This document shows, in pieces, positions 42,678 to 51,861 of a stretch of 64,000 bases of DNA. Both the position numbers and the translations under genes were made by a program. This DNA comes from Oscillospiraceae bacterium (GTDB taxonomy: Bacteria > Bacillota > Clostridia > Oscillospirales > Oscillospiraceae). Position 1 is the first letter of the stretch, and the number at the start of each line of letters is the position of its first letter. Under the pieces are notes generated by a model, which was not told the origin of the DNA, did no database searches, and worked only from the letters and a program-made list of their open reading frames with translations. Location of the stretch: positions 1 to 64,000 of the forward strand of contig SVMC01000008.1 in assembly GCA_015067585.1 (NCBI GenBank), in the 5' to 3' direction.

Positions 42678-44387
42678 ATGAAAAAGCATAATAAACTCAT
42701 TGCTCTGCTGCTTGTGCTTGCACTGGCCCTGTCTCTGGCAGTTCCTGTTTCTGCTGCGGCAGAAACTCAGCCCCGCAGCACCCAGGTCCTGAAGATGCGC
42801 AATGCAGAAAAGGACCCCGCCACTTCAATGATCCTGGTCTACCCCTATGCACAGACCTTCAGCGCCACTGCCATCAAAGGAAGCAGCACGCTGCTGCAGT
42901 TCAAATTGACCTACTCGCTTTATAACGATGAATTATTCTATATGTTCATCTGCCGCGGCTCTGTGGACGAGGTGCTGTCCTCTTATGAACCCGATGTGGT
43001 CGAAGAGCGTATCTATGAAGCAGACGATTTCTATAATAATGCCATTGGTGTGACCTGGACGGCAGATTCCCGCTACTCTGTGGGCGAATACACCCTGATC
43101 GGCGTGATCCTGAATGCGGACGGCAGCCTTAAGACCCAGAATTATTATGCTGTGGATCTTTATGTTGTTGACCATCATATTCCTGCCACCGGCATGGAGG
43201 TAGCAGAACTCTATATGGCCGAATTCTTTGAGGTCCCGGAAGAAATGCGTCTCGGTGAGTATATGTACATAGCCTATTCTCTGACTCCCTATGCCAATAC
43301 CTCCGACCGTACTACCAAAGTCTATACGCCCAATCCCGATGTTCTGGATGTCCGTCTGCGGGAAGGATATGTGTATGTGGTTTGCAAAGGCTTCGCCGAT
43401 ACCAGCATTACCATCACCTGCGGCAATATCAGCAAGACGATCCCCATCAAAGCCGGTCGCCCCAATCTCGAAATCCTTTGGGCTTCCGGTGAGAACACCG
43501 ATCTGTGCGTTGGTATGACAGACAAGCTTTCCCTCAAAACCACTCCTTACGGCTATCCCTTCGCAGTGAATTGGGAATCCGACAACACCGATGTAGTCAC
43601 CATTCAGAACGGCATTGTCACAGCGGTTGGCCCCGGCACGGCCAATATCAAAGTCACCTGCCTGAATGAAACCGCCACGGTTACTTATACCGTACATCCC
43701 CACGAGCTGCCGGAGGGCACTCCTGTCAGTGAGCGCACTGCCACCAAGCCTGCCATGGCAGTCGGCCCCTGCAGCTGCTGCGGCAATAAAGAGGCGGTGA
43801 ACATCTTTGAAAAGCCTGTGTTTACCGACACCGATTACAAGGCATGGTACTCCGACCATGTGGACTATGTCTATGACGAAGGCATCATGAACGGCACCGG
43901 GGAGCATAGCTTCGGTCCCGACATGGCGTTGAGCCGTGCCATGGTGGTGACGGTGCTGTACCGTGCTGCGGGCAGCCCGGAAGTCACCGGCGAGATCCCC
44001 TTCGCCGATGTGGAAGAGGGAATGTGGTACTCTGACGCGATCCTCTGGGCCTACCAGAATGAGGTAGTCAACGGTGTTGGTGACGGCAGCCGCTTTGATC
44101 CCAACGGCAATATTACCCGCGAGCAGATCGCCACGATCCTCTACCGCTACACCCAGAGCCTTGGTGTGGAGATGGCAGAGGGTGCGGACCTGAATACCTA
44201 TCCCGATGGTGCGATGGTATCCGCTTATGCCGAGGAAGGCATGGCATGGGCTGTTGGTGAGGGCTTGATTACCGGCGCTGTATCCAATGGCGTCACCACC
44301 CTCAGCCCCTGGAACACCGCCACCCGCGCTCAGTTTGCCACCATTATCTCCCGCTATCAGCAGATGTTCCCCGCCGATAGCGAATAA
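42678..44387 (+). CDS. SLH surface protein B (Big_2-like type)
   Basis: 569 residues, a paralogue of A. The ATG at 42678 begins KKHNKLIALLLVLALALSLA; the signal peptide ends near VPVSAAA. The N-terminal region repeats the VYPYAQTFSATAIKGSSTLL block. A Big_2-like domain follows (WESDNTDVVTIQNGIVTAVG), then CSCCGNKE and three SLH domains ending MFPADSE. It lies 42 bases after gene A with no terminator, so both are probably on one transcript. A GC-rich hairpin follows (44401-44426). Confidence 0.9.
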   Translation: MKKHNKLIALLLVLALALSLAVPVSAAAETQPRSTQVLKMRNAEKDPATSMILVYPYAQTFSATAIKGSSTLLQFKLTYSLYNDELFYMFICRGSVDEVLSSYEPDVVEERIYEADDFYNNAIGVTWTADSRYSVGEYTLIGVILNADGSLKTQNYYAVDLYVVDHHIPATGMEVAELYMAEFFEVPEEMRLGEYMYIAYSLTPYANTSDRTTKVYTPNPDVLDVRLREGYVYVVCKGFADTSITITCGNISKTIPIKAGRPNLEILWASGENTDLCVGMTDKLSLKTTPYGYPFAVNWESDNTDVVTIQNGIVTAVGPGTANIKVTCLNETATVTYTVHPHELPEGTPVSERTATKPAMAVGPCSCCGNKEAVNIFEKPVFTDTDYKAWYSDHVDYVYDEGIMNGTGEHSFGPDMALSRAMVVTVLYRAAGSPEVTGEIPFADVEEGMWYSDAILWAYQNEVVNGVGDGSRFDPNGNITREQIATILYRYTQSLGVEMAEGADLNTYPDGAMVSAYAEEGMAWAVGEGLITGAVSNGVTTLSPWNTATRAQFATIISRYQQMFPADSE

Positions 44388-44400
44388 TCAGTTTTCTCAA

Positions 44401-44426
44401 GGCCGGAAGGGGACACCCTTCCGGCC
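44401..44426 (+). terminator. Intergenic hairpin in the SLH array, copy 1
   Basis: GGCCGGAAGGG-GACA-CCCTTCCGGCC, a perfect 11-bp stem without a good T-run. Repeated at 46524-46549 and 48306-48331. It may reduce rather than end transcription, or protect mRNA ends. Confidence 0.6.
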
Positions 44427-44463
44427 TGCGCCTTATCTCACAAAAAACGAAAGGACCATTCCT

Positions 44464-46509
44464 ATGAAAAGAATCGTAGCCTTCCTGCTGGTACTGGCGA
44501 TGGCCTTCTCTCTGGCTGTACTTGCTGCCGCAGAGGAACCGGCGGAACCTGTCGCAAAGGCACAGCTCATCACAGAAGCCGTGTTTGCTGACCAAATCGG
44601 GTTCTCCTGCGATCAATATGGCTTTCTCGGCCAATACCACAACAAGACTCGTCCCATCTCCGTGTTTGGTGAACCGCTGACCACATGGGATGCTGTCTGG
44701 AGAAAAATGCTAAACGATGACTTGTTTGCATTGCAGCGGGGTGAATACTACGCCTTGTTCTACAGAACCGGCAAACAGCTTACCGGATTTCAATATACAG
44801 ACTTCAGGGAAATCGATGGATATATCCGAGGCGAAAAAAGCGTACGGAATTATGATTTCTTCACTGCTACAGGAAAAATGATGCCCAAGCCGATCGTACC
44901 CGAGGGCTATGTGGTGGATCGTTATCTGAAGGATGATCTGATCGTTGCGGGCTATCCCTCCAGCACGGATTCCTTTGGCAACAGGGATTATCGTTGGAAG
45001 CTGTTCCGCACAGACGGAACCTGCCTCAGCCCGGAATGGGATTCCTATGTTGGCATTGAGCGCCTGACGGAGGACCTTCTGAAGGTTTGGGACAGCTCGT
45101 ACATTTCAAACCGGGTCATGAATGAGCAGGGCGAGCTGTTGACGCCGGCTGCGGGAGACCATATCTTTACATTTGAAGACGGCAGCTTCCTGACGATGCA
45201 TCCGCTGCCGGTGAATCCTGATCTGGGATATCAAAATGTGCGGTATGTGCTCTACGATTCCGCAGCAAAGCAGCTGGGAGAATATGTGGGGACGAATGCC
45301 TACAGCATTCATGACCGCTATCTGGCGATCTATGACGAATCTACCAGGAGCCTCAAGCTGTTGGATCATGGTAAGCCGATATCGATTCCTGCAGGTGCCA
45401 TGAGCAGCGGCAGCGGTGAGATTTCCAAATACAACACCGAAGCAGGTTTTTCCTCCACACCTTTGTTCTATATCATGACCAAAGATCAGTATTACACCGT
45501 ATATGATCTGGAATGCAATGTGGTAATTCCGGAAATGTATTGCCGAAGGATGACCATTGCGGCAAATCATGTGTTGGCGGTGAATTACGACGGTGATACC
45601 GAATTGTATAATGTGAAGGGTGAAAAAGTGGCGACTTTGCCAGGCAGCGACTATCAGGGCTTTTCTGAAGGTCTTCTCTGGCATAAACAGGGCAATGCCT
45701 ATGCGATTTACAATTTGAAAGGTGAGCAGGTTACAGACTACACATATTCCTATTGCGGAGAGAGTGGCGCTTTTGGACTTGTAAATGTAAAGCGAAACGG
45801 TAAATATTTCCTGATCAATGCAGCCGGCGAGGAACAAAATTCGCAGGGTTTTGATGCTTGGGTGCGTTTTGAAAGCCATTTCGGCGACTATCAAATTGCC
45901 GGGAATTATGGCATCGTTCGCTATCTGGAGCCTGGAGAGGGCCTGTTCTGGGATGTCAAGGAGGGAGATTGGTTCTGTGACGAGGTATACTACTGCTATG
46001 AGAACGATATCCTGAACGGCACCGGTGTGGGCCGCTTCCAACCCGATGGTGTTACCACCCGCGCCATGGTGGTGACGGTGCTCTACCGCCTTGCGGGAAG
46101 CCCTGAGGTGGAAGGCGAGCTTCCCTTCACCGATGTGGAGGCCGGTCAGTGGTATTCCGACGCGGTGCTGTGGGCCAATCAGAACGAGATCGTCAACGGC
46201 GTAGGGGGTGACCGCTTCGCTCCCACTGCCAACATCACAAGAGAGCAGATTGCCACCATCCTCTACCGCTACAGCAAGTTTACCGGCATCGAAATGGCGG
46301 AAGGTGCCGATCTGACCACCTTCCCGGACAGCGGCAAAGTGGCAGACTTTGCCCTTGAGGGTATGGCATGGGCCGTGGCAGAGGGCCTGATCACCGGCAC
46401 CGTCTCCGGCGGCACCACCACCCTCTCTCCCCAGGCCAGCGCCACCCGCGCCCAGCTTGCAACCATCATTTCCCGCTATCAGCAGATGTTCCCGGCGGAT
46501 AGCGAATAA
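44464..46509 (+). CDS. SLH surface protein C (WG-repeat-like type)
   Basis: 681 residues. The ATG at 44464 follows AAAGGA; the signal peptide is KRIVAFLLVLAMAFSLAVLA. A long beta-propeller-like region holds WG/KWG-like repeats (WKLFRTDGTCLSPEWDSYVG, LYNVKGEKVATLPG, IYNLKGEQVTDYTYSYCG). Three SLH domains follow (WDVKEGDWFCDEVYYCYEND, TDVEAGQWYSDAVLW...), ending MFPADSE. It lacks the Big_2 domain. Type C pairs with type B just as E pairs with D. Confidence 0.9.
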   Translation: MKRIVAFLLVLAMAFSLAVLAAAEEPAEPVAKAQLITEAVFADQIGFSCDQYGFLGQYHNKTRPISVFGEPLTTWDAVWRKMLNDDLFALQRGEYYALFYRTGKQLTGFQYTDFREIDGYIRGEKSVRNYDFFTATGKMMPKPIVPEGYVVDRYLKDDLIVAGYPSSTDSFGNRDYRWKLFRTDGTCLSPEWDSYVGIERLTEDLLKVWDSSYISNRVMNEQGELLTPAAGDHIFTFEDGSFLTMHPLPVNPDLGYQNVRYVLYDSAAKQLGEYVGTNAYSIHDRYLAIYDESTRSLKLLDHGKPISIPAGAMSSGSGEISKYNTEAGFSSTPLFYIMTKDQYYTVYDLECNVVIPEMYCRRMTIAANHVLAVNYDGDTELYNVKGEKVATLPGSDYQGFSEGLLWHKQGNAYAIYNLKGEQVTDYTYSYCGESGAFGLVNVKRNGKYFLINAAGEEQNSQGFDAWVRFESHFGDYQIAGNYGIVRYLEPGEGLFWDVKEGDWFCDEVYYCYENDILNGTGVGRFQPDGVTTRAMVVTVLYRLAGSPEVEGELPFTDVEAGQWYSDAVLWANQNEIVNGVGGDRFAPTANITREQIATILYRYSKFTGIEMAEGADLTTFPDSGKVADFALEGMAWAVAEGLITGTVSGGTTTLSPQASATRAQLATIISRYQQMFPADSE

Positions 46510-46523
46510 AGCAGTTTTCTCAA

Positions 46524-46549
46524 GGCCGGAAGGGGACACCCTTCCGGCC
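46524..46549 (+). terminator. Intergenic hairpin in the SLH array, copy 2
   Basis: Same 26-bp sequence as 44401-44426; the flanking bases (GCAGTTTTCTCAA before it) are also shared, pointing to segmental duplication. Confidence 0.6.
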
Positions 46550-46581
46550 TGCGCGTATGAAATCAAATAAAAGGAGAAAGC

Positions 46582-48291
46582 ATGATGAAACATTTCAAAA
46601 AAATCCTTGCCATTGTGTTGGCGCTTGCGCTGGCTCTGTCTTTGGCAGTTCCCGCCGCCGCAACTGCGGAGCCGAAGCTTCCCATCGCCCAGCTCCTGAA
46701 GATGAAGGATGCGGGGAAGAATCCCGTAACTCCGGATACCCTTGTGTATCCCTATTCCCAGACCTTTGGCGCTACCGCCATCAAGGGAAACTCTGTGCTT
46801 CTGCAGTTCAAGCTGGCACAGAACAGACCCAGTACCGACCTGTTTGGCTTGATCATTCTCCGCGGTTCTGTCGAGGAAATGGCAAATTCCGGAGAGCTTG
46901 AAGTGGTGGAAGAGCGCCTTTATAAAATGAGCGATTTCCAAAACGGAGCTTTGGGCATGACATGGACGGCGGATTCCCGCTATCGCGTGGGTGAATACAC
47001 CTTAGTAGGCATGCTGCTGGACAAGAATGAAGAGGTCTACGAGCAGGATTATTATTTTGTCGATCTTTATGTGGTCGACCGGAATATTCCGGCGACTCGT
47101 CTGGGGGTTGCGTATGTTAAGGACGGCAACTATGATATGCTTCCCGGCGAGATCCTCCTGAACCAGACTTGCTGCTTTGAACCGTATCTGGAACCCTATG
47201 CCAACACCACCGAACGCAAAATCACGGTTACCAGTTCCAAACCTGAGATTGCATCGGTCACGATGGATGCGGGCTATGCCTATGTGACCGCGAAAGGTAT
47301 TGGACGCACGATCATCACCTTCACCTGCGGCAATCTGAAGAATTCCTTTGAACTGCTTTGCGGTGCAGATGCTGTGGTCGGTTTATCCTATACACATAAT
47401 CCGAATCTGTGTGTTGGTATGACAGATAAGCCAACCGTTAATTTTACGCCGAATCATCTGCCGATTTCCATTGATTGGTATTCCCAGAACCCTGAGGTTG
47501 TTACTGTCAAGGATGGTGTTGTCACAGCCGTCGGCCCCGGTTGGGGAGAAATTATTATTGCCGGTTTTGGATATGGTAATAATGCAATTCAATATACCGT
47601 CACCGACCATGATCTTCCGGAAGATGCTCCCGTCAGTGAGCGCACCGCCACCAAGCCTGCCATGCAGGTGGGCCATTGCAGCCTCTGTGGTCAGGATGAC
47701 GCGGTGAATATCATCGAAAAGGCGATCTTCACTGACACCGATTATAAGGCATGGTACTCTGACTATGTGGACTATGTGTATGATAACGGCATCATGAACG
47801 GCTCCGGCGCCACCACCTTTGCGCCCGACCGTACCATGACCCGTGCGGAACTGGTCACCGTGCTCTACCGCATTGCGGGCAGCCCGGAAGTGACATATGA
47901 TGCTGCCTTTACGGATGTTCCCGCCGGTCAGTGGTATTCCGATGCCGTGACATGGGCAGCACAGAACCAGATCGTCAATGGCGTTGGCAATGGCCGCTTT
48001 GCTCCCACCAATGTCATTACCCGGGAGCAGGTCGCAACCATCCTCTATCGCTACACCCAGACCCTTGGTGTGGAGATGAGAGAGGGCGCAGACCTGAGTG
48101 CCTATCCCGATTGCGGCAGCGTATCCGGCTTCGCGGTTGAGGGCATGGAATGGGCCGTAGCCGAGGGCCTCATCACCGGTGTTTCCTCCGGCGGCAAGAC
48201 CACCCTCGCCCCCAAGAACAGCGCCACCCGCGCCCAGTTCGCCACCATCATCTCCCGCTATCAGCAGATGTTCCCGGCGGATAGCGAATAA
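46582..48291 (+). CDS. SLH surface protein D (Big_2-like type)
   Basis: 569 residues, the closest match to B in length and plan. The ATG (46582, or 46585) follows AAAGGAG; the signal peptide ends near VPAAATA. It has VYPYSQTFGATAIKGNSVLL, a Big_2-like domain (WYSQNPEVVTVKDGVVTAVG), HCSLCGQDD and three SLH domains ending MFPADSE. Its first SLH differs from the others (TTFAPDRTMTRAELVTVLYR), so the SLH blocks are not all homogenised. Confidence 0.9.
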   Translation: MMKHFKKILAIVLALALALSLAVPAAATAEPKLPIAQLLKMKDAGKNPVTPDTLVYPYSQTFGATAIKGNSVLLQFKLAQNRPSTDLFGLIILRGSVEEMANSGELEVVEERLYKMSDFQNGALGMTWTADSRYRVGEYTLVGMLLDKNEEVYEQDYYFVDLYVVDRNIPATRLGVAYVKDGNYDMLPGEILLNQTCCFEPYLEPYANTTERKITVTSSKPEIASVTMDAGYAYVTAKGIGRTIITFTCGNLKNSFELLCGADAVVGLSYTHNPNLCVGMTDKPTVNFTPNHLPISIDWYSQNPEVVTVKDGVVTAVGPGWGEIIIAGFGYGNNAIQYTVTDHDLPEDAPVSERTATKPAMQVGHCSLCGQDDAVNIIEKAIFTDTDYKAWYSDYVDYVYDNGIMNGSGATTFAPDRTMTRAELVTVLYRIAGSPEVTYDAAFTDVPAGQWYSDAVTWAAQNQIVNGVGNGRFAPTNVITREQVATILYRYTQTLGVEMREGADLSAYPDCGSVSGFAVEGMEWAVAEGLITGVSSGGKTTLAPKNSATRAQFATIISRYQQMFPADSE

Positions 48292-48305
48292 AGCAGTTTT
48301 CTCAA

Positions 48306-48331
48306 GGCCGGAAGGGAACACCCTTCCGGCC
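48306..48331 (+). terminator. Intergenic hairpin in the SLH array, copy 3
   Basis: Same stem as copies 1 and 2, with one loop change (GAACA instead of GGACA). Confidence 0.6.
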
Positions 48332-48366
48332 TGCGCTTTATCAAATCAAATGGAAGGAGAATTTCC

Positions 48367-50424
48367 ATGAAAAAACTCTTAGCTTTTCTGCTGGTACTGG
48401 CGATGGTCTTCTCTCTGGCCCTTCCGGTTGCCGCAGAGGAAGCGCCGGAGGAACCGGCTCCCGCCACCGCACAGGTGATCACCGATGCGATATATGATTG
48501 CCATTCCTTTGGATTTCTAAATGATTCTTATGGTCTTATCAATCAATATACCAACTACAGAGCCATTTCCGTGTTCGGAGAACCGCTGACTGATTGGGGT
48601 GGTGCAAGCCGGGCGCTGACAGAGGATGTTTTCGCCATGGCGCTGCCTGAAATTGCGATCTATGCCCTGTTCCACAGATCCGGCAGACAGCTTACCGGCT
48701 ATATGTACAGCAAATTTGAGGTATTTGAGGACTATATCCGGGCGAAAAAGGGCGAAGTGCTCTATGATTTCTTCACGCTGGACGGAAGATCGCTCCCGAA
48801 GCCGGTAATACCGAATGGCTATGTGACCGGGAAGTATCTGGGCGACGGTCTTGTTGTGGCCGGTGATCCTACCCTCAGACCCGATGGGTACCCCGGTTAT
48901 AGCTGGGCACTGTTCACCATGGACGGCAAACGCATTACCCCGGAGGGCAAGCTTTACAGGGGTATTGAGCGCCTGACAGACGATCTGTTGATCCTAAGCG
49001 AATCGAAAGGGGGCAGCGGGATCATCAATGAGCAGGGAGAATGGGTATATCCCGTGGGAGGCAGTTACAGCCGATATATTCTCGATACCGGCGAATTCAT
49101 TATTTCCACTATGGTAAATACGGAAGATCCGACTTTATTCAGTGGGAATGAGTACATTTGTTACAATGCAAAGGGAGAGCAGCTCTGGTCCTATATCGGT
49201 GCGGGAGCTGAGGTCCTCTTTGGTCGCTATCTGGCGATCGAGACCAGAGACGAAAAAAATGTGGTGCTGATGGATGGCAGCGGCCCGGTGGAGATCCCGG
49301 AAGAAACCGCCGGCATTGGTGCGGAGGGCTTCGGAATCGGCAACATCCTCATGGATGCACTGCGGGAAAAACAGATTCCTACCCCAGTGTTCTTTACCTA
49401 CGGCACAGATAAACGCTGCACCTTCTATGATTTGGAGGGCAATGTGGTGATCCCTGCCACAACCTGCAAGTATTTGTCCATTGGCTGCGGCCATGTGATG
49501 TTTGTCAATGAGGAGGGGGATACGGAGCTGTATACCGCCGCCGGCGAAAAGGTGGCGACCCTGCCGGGGGACGGCTATGATGGTTTGTCCAGCGGTCTGA
49601 TTTGGCACCAGCGGGGTAATGCCTATGCCATCTACAATCTGCAGGGCGAACAGGTCACGGAATACACCTATGCCGCCTGCAGATACAGCGGCGCTGCCAT
49701 CGGCCTTGTGAATGTTCAGAGAAACGGCAAATGGTTCCTGGTCAATGCCGAAGGTGAAGAACAGAACAAGCAAGGCTTTGATCAACCCATCGAATTTATG
49801 GGCCATTTCTGCGGCTATCAGATCGCCGGGAATTGGGGCATCATCCGCTATCTGGAGCCGGGCGAGGGCCTGTTCTGGGATGTGAAGGAAGGGGAATGGT
49901 TCTGTGACGAGGTATACTACTGCTATGAGAACGATATCCTGAACGGCACCGGTGTGGGCCGCTTCCAGCCCAATGGGGTCACCACCCGCGCCATGGTGGT
50001 GACGGTGCTCTACCGCCTTGCGGGCAGCCCCGAGGTGGAGGGCGAGCTTCCCTTTACGGATGTGGAGACCGGCCAGTGGTATTCTGACGCTGTGCTGTGG
50101 GCAAGTCAGAACGACATCGTGAATGGTGTAGGCAATGACCGTTTTGCGCCTACCGCCAATATCACCCGCGAGCAGATCGCCACCATTCTCTACCGTTACA
50201 GCAAGTTCATCGGCATCGAAATGGCGGAAGGTGCCGACCTGACTGCATTCCCGGACAGCGGCAAAGTGGCAGACTTTGCCCTTGAGGGCATGGCATGGGC
50301 CGTAGCCGAGGGCCTGATCACCGGCACCGTCTCCGGCGGCACCACCACCCTCTCCCCCCAAGCCAGCGCCACCCGCGCCCAGCTCGCAACCATTATTTCC
50401 CGCTATCAGCAGATGTTCCAATGA
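48367..50424 (+). CDS. SLH surface protein E (WG-repeat-like type)
   Basis: 685 residues, paralogue of C. ATG 48367 follows GGAAGGAG; the signal peptide is KKLLAFLLVLAMVFSLALPV. WG-like repeats (WALFTMDGKRITPEGKLYRG, LYTAAGEKVATLPGDGYDG, IYNLQGEQVTEYTYAACR) are followed by three SLH domains nearly identical to those of C. It ends YQQMFQ, without the PADSE tail of B, C and D. A true terminator follows, closing the array. Confidence 0.9.
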   Translation: MKKLLAFLLVLAMVFSLALPVAAEEAPEEPAPATAQVITDAIYDCHSFGFLNDSYGLINQYTNYRAISVFGEPLTDWGGASRALTEDVFAMALPEIAIYALFHRSGRQLTGYMYSKFEVFEDYIRAKKGEVLYDFFTLDGRSLPKPVIPNGYVTGKYLGDGLVVAGDPTLRPDGYPGYSWALFTMDGKRITPEGKLYRGIERLTDDLLILSESKGGSGIINEQGEWVYPVGGSYSRYILDTGEFIISTMVNTEDPTLFSGNEYICYNAKGEQLWSYIGAGAEVLFGRYLAIETRDEKNVVLMDGSGPVEIPEETAGIGAEGFGIGNILMDALREKQIPTPVFFTYGTDKRCTFYDLEGNVVIPATTCKYLSIGCGHVMFVNEEGDTELYTAAGEKVATLPGDGYDGLSSGLIWHQRGNAYAIYNLQGEQVTEYTYAACRYSGAAIGLVNVQRNGKWFLVNAEGEEQNKQGFDQPIEFMGHFCGYQIAGNWGIIRYLEPGEGLFWDVKEGEWFCDEVYYCYENDILNGTGVGRFQPNGVTTRAMVVTVLYRLAGSPEVEGELPFTDVETGQWYSDAVLWASQNDIVNGVGNDRFAPTANITREQIATILYRYSKFIGIEMAEGADLTAFPDSGKVADFALEGMAWAVAEGLITGTVSGGTTTLSPQASATRAQLATIISRYQQMFQ

Positions 50425-50432
50425 GACATTCG

Positions 50433-50467
50433 CAGACTGCCCGGAGGGGAACCCTTCGGGCAGTCTG
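50433..50467 (+). terminator. Terminator of the SLH array
   Basis: A 16-bp stem CAGACTGCCCG-AGGG/CCCT-CGGGCAGTCTG with a GAA loop. Confidence 0.82.
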
Positions 50468-50818
50468 TTATTCCCCCGGCGGAGGTATATGCCGCCTGCG
50501 GATAAGCTTTGGCAAAGACTTCCCGGGAAACAGAGGTATATGCAAAAATTGCGAGTATTTTTCAAAATAATCTGTATATTCATGAATAATATACAAAAAT
50601 GATCGGCGGGCATAAAATGTGTGTTACTGCACAAGAAAACAGATGTCCGCAACAGGAAGATAAAATAAAGCAAAACGAACATCAGAAATTGAAATATTTC
50701 TGCAAAATTGTATAAAATACATAAATTCTTAAGGCTATGCATTTTTTGCCTTGAAAAGTGCAGAAAAATTCGTTATAATTACTTTGCTATTTTAACTAAA
50801 AAAAGGAGAAAACTAATT
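50468..50818 (+). promoter_or_regulatory. AT-rich control region of the TAXI transporter
   Basis: A promoter TTGAAA (50751-50756), 17 bp, TATAAT (50774-50779) serves the next gene. Upstream, 50573-50595 (TGTATATT-CATGA-ATAATATACA) is an imperfect AT-rich palindrome that recalls ArgR-type boxes but is unproven. The region is much richer in AT than its neighbours and encodes nothing that I can support. Confidence 0.6.
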
Positions 50819-51775
50819 ATGAAGAAGTTTATTGCCATTCTTCTGGCGCTCGTTCTGGCACTGTCTCTGGTTGCCTGCGGCGGCGGTGCCTCCAAGATGA
50901 CCATGGGCACCGGCGGTACTGCCGGTACTTATTATGCTTACGGCGGCGTTCTCGGCCAGTACATCAAGAACCATGCTGACATCGATGTGGTTGTCGTTTC
51001 CACCGACGGCTCCAAGGCTAACATCCAGAGCATCGACGCCGGCGACTATCAGCTGGGCACTGTCCAGTCTGACGTTCTGGCATACGCATGGGAAGGCACC
51101 CGTTCCTTCGAAGAAGAAGGCGCCATCGATTCCTTCCGCGTTGTTGCAGGTCTGTATGCTGAAGCTGTTCAGCTCATCACCATGGACCCCGAGATCAAGT
51201 CCGTTGCCGACCTGGCCGGCAAGTCTGTTTCCATCGGCGCTCCCGGCTCCGGCGTTTACTTCAATGCAGTTGATGTTCTCACTGCTGCCGGCCTGACCGA
51301 GCAGGATATCAACCCCCAGTACCAGAGCTTCGCTGACTCCACCGACGCTCTGAAGGACGGCAAGATCGACGCTGCATTCATCGTTGCAGGTGCTCCCACC
51401 CCTGCCATCACCGAGCTGTGCACCACCAACGAAGCTTACCTCGTTCCCATCGACGGCGAGGTCGCTGACAGCCTGATCGCAAGCTGCCCCTTCTACACCT
51501 CCTATGCCATTCCCGCCGGCACCTATCCCGGCCAGGAAGAGGATGTCACCACCGTTACCGTTAAGGCTACCCTGATCGTTGATGCTGCCGCTTCCGAAGA
51601 TGATGTTTACAACATCACCAAGGCCATCTTCGACAATAAGGATGCCATCGCTGCCGAAAACGCAAAGGGCAACGAACTGAGCATTGAGAACGCAACCAGC
51701 GGTATGGCTGCTCCCTTCCACGCAGGTGCTGCCAAGTACTTCGCAGAGCAGGGCGTTACTGTCGAAGCCAAGTAA
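50819..51775 (+). CDS. TAXI-type TRAP transporter solute-binding lipoprotein
   Basis: 318 residues. A lipoprotein signal (LALSLVACGGG, acylated Cys20) is followed by a TAXI-family binding fold: MTMGTGGTAGTYYAYGGVLG, GDYQLGTVQSDVLAYAWEG and KSVADLAGKSVSIGAPGSGV. TAXI receptors feed fused TRAP permeases with organic acids or amino acids such as glutamate; the ligand here is unknown. AAAGGAG precedes the ATG. A hairpin after it probably lets the receptor be made in excess over the permease. Confidence 0.94.
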   Translation: MKKFIAILLALVLALSLVACGGGASKMTMGTGGTAGTYYAYGGVLGQYIKNHADIDVVVVSTDGSKANIQSIDAGDYQLGTVQSDVLAYAWEGTRSFEEEGAIDSFRVVAGLYAEAVQLITMDPEIKSVADLAGKSVSIGAPGSGVYFNAVDVLTAAGLTEQDINPQYQSFADSTDALKDGKIDAAFIVAGAPTPAITELCTTNEAYLVPIDGEVADSLIASCPFYTSYAIPAGTYPGQEEDVTTVTVKATLIVDAAASEDDVYNITKAIFDNKDAIAAENAKGNELSIENATSGMAAPFHAGAAKYFAEQGVTVEAK

Positions 51776-51787
51776 ATTGCAGTTTTT

Positions 51788-51836
51788 CTGAAAAGGGCTG
51801 CGGTGAATTCTCGCCGCAGCCGTTTCAGTATTTTTA
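51788..51836 (+). terminator. Hairpin between TAXI receptor and permease
   Basis: CTGAAA/TTTCAG and GGCTGCGG/CCGCAGCC arms, then TATTTTTATAG. It is likely a partial terminator that sets the receptor-to-permease ratio. Confidence 0.72.
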
Positions 51837-51861
51837 TAGATTTTTAGATTAGGAGATACAT

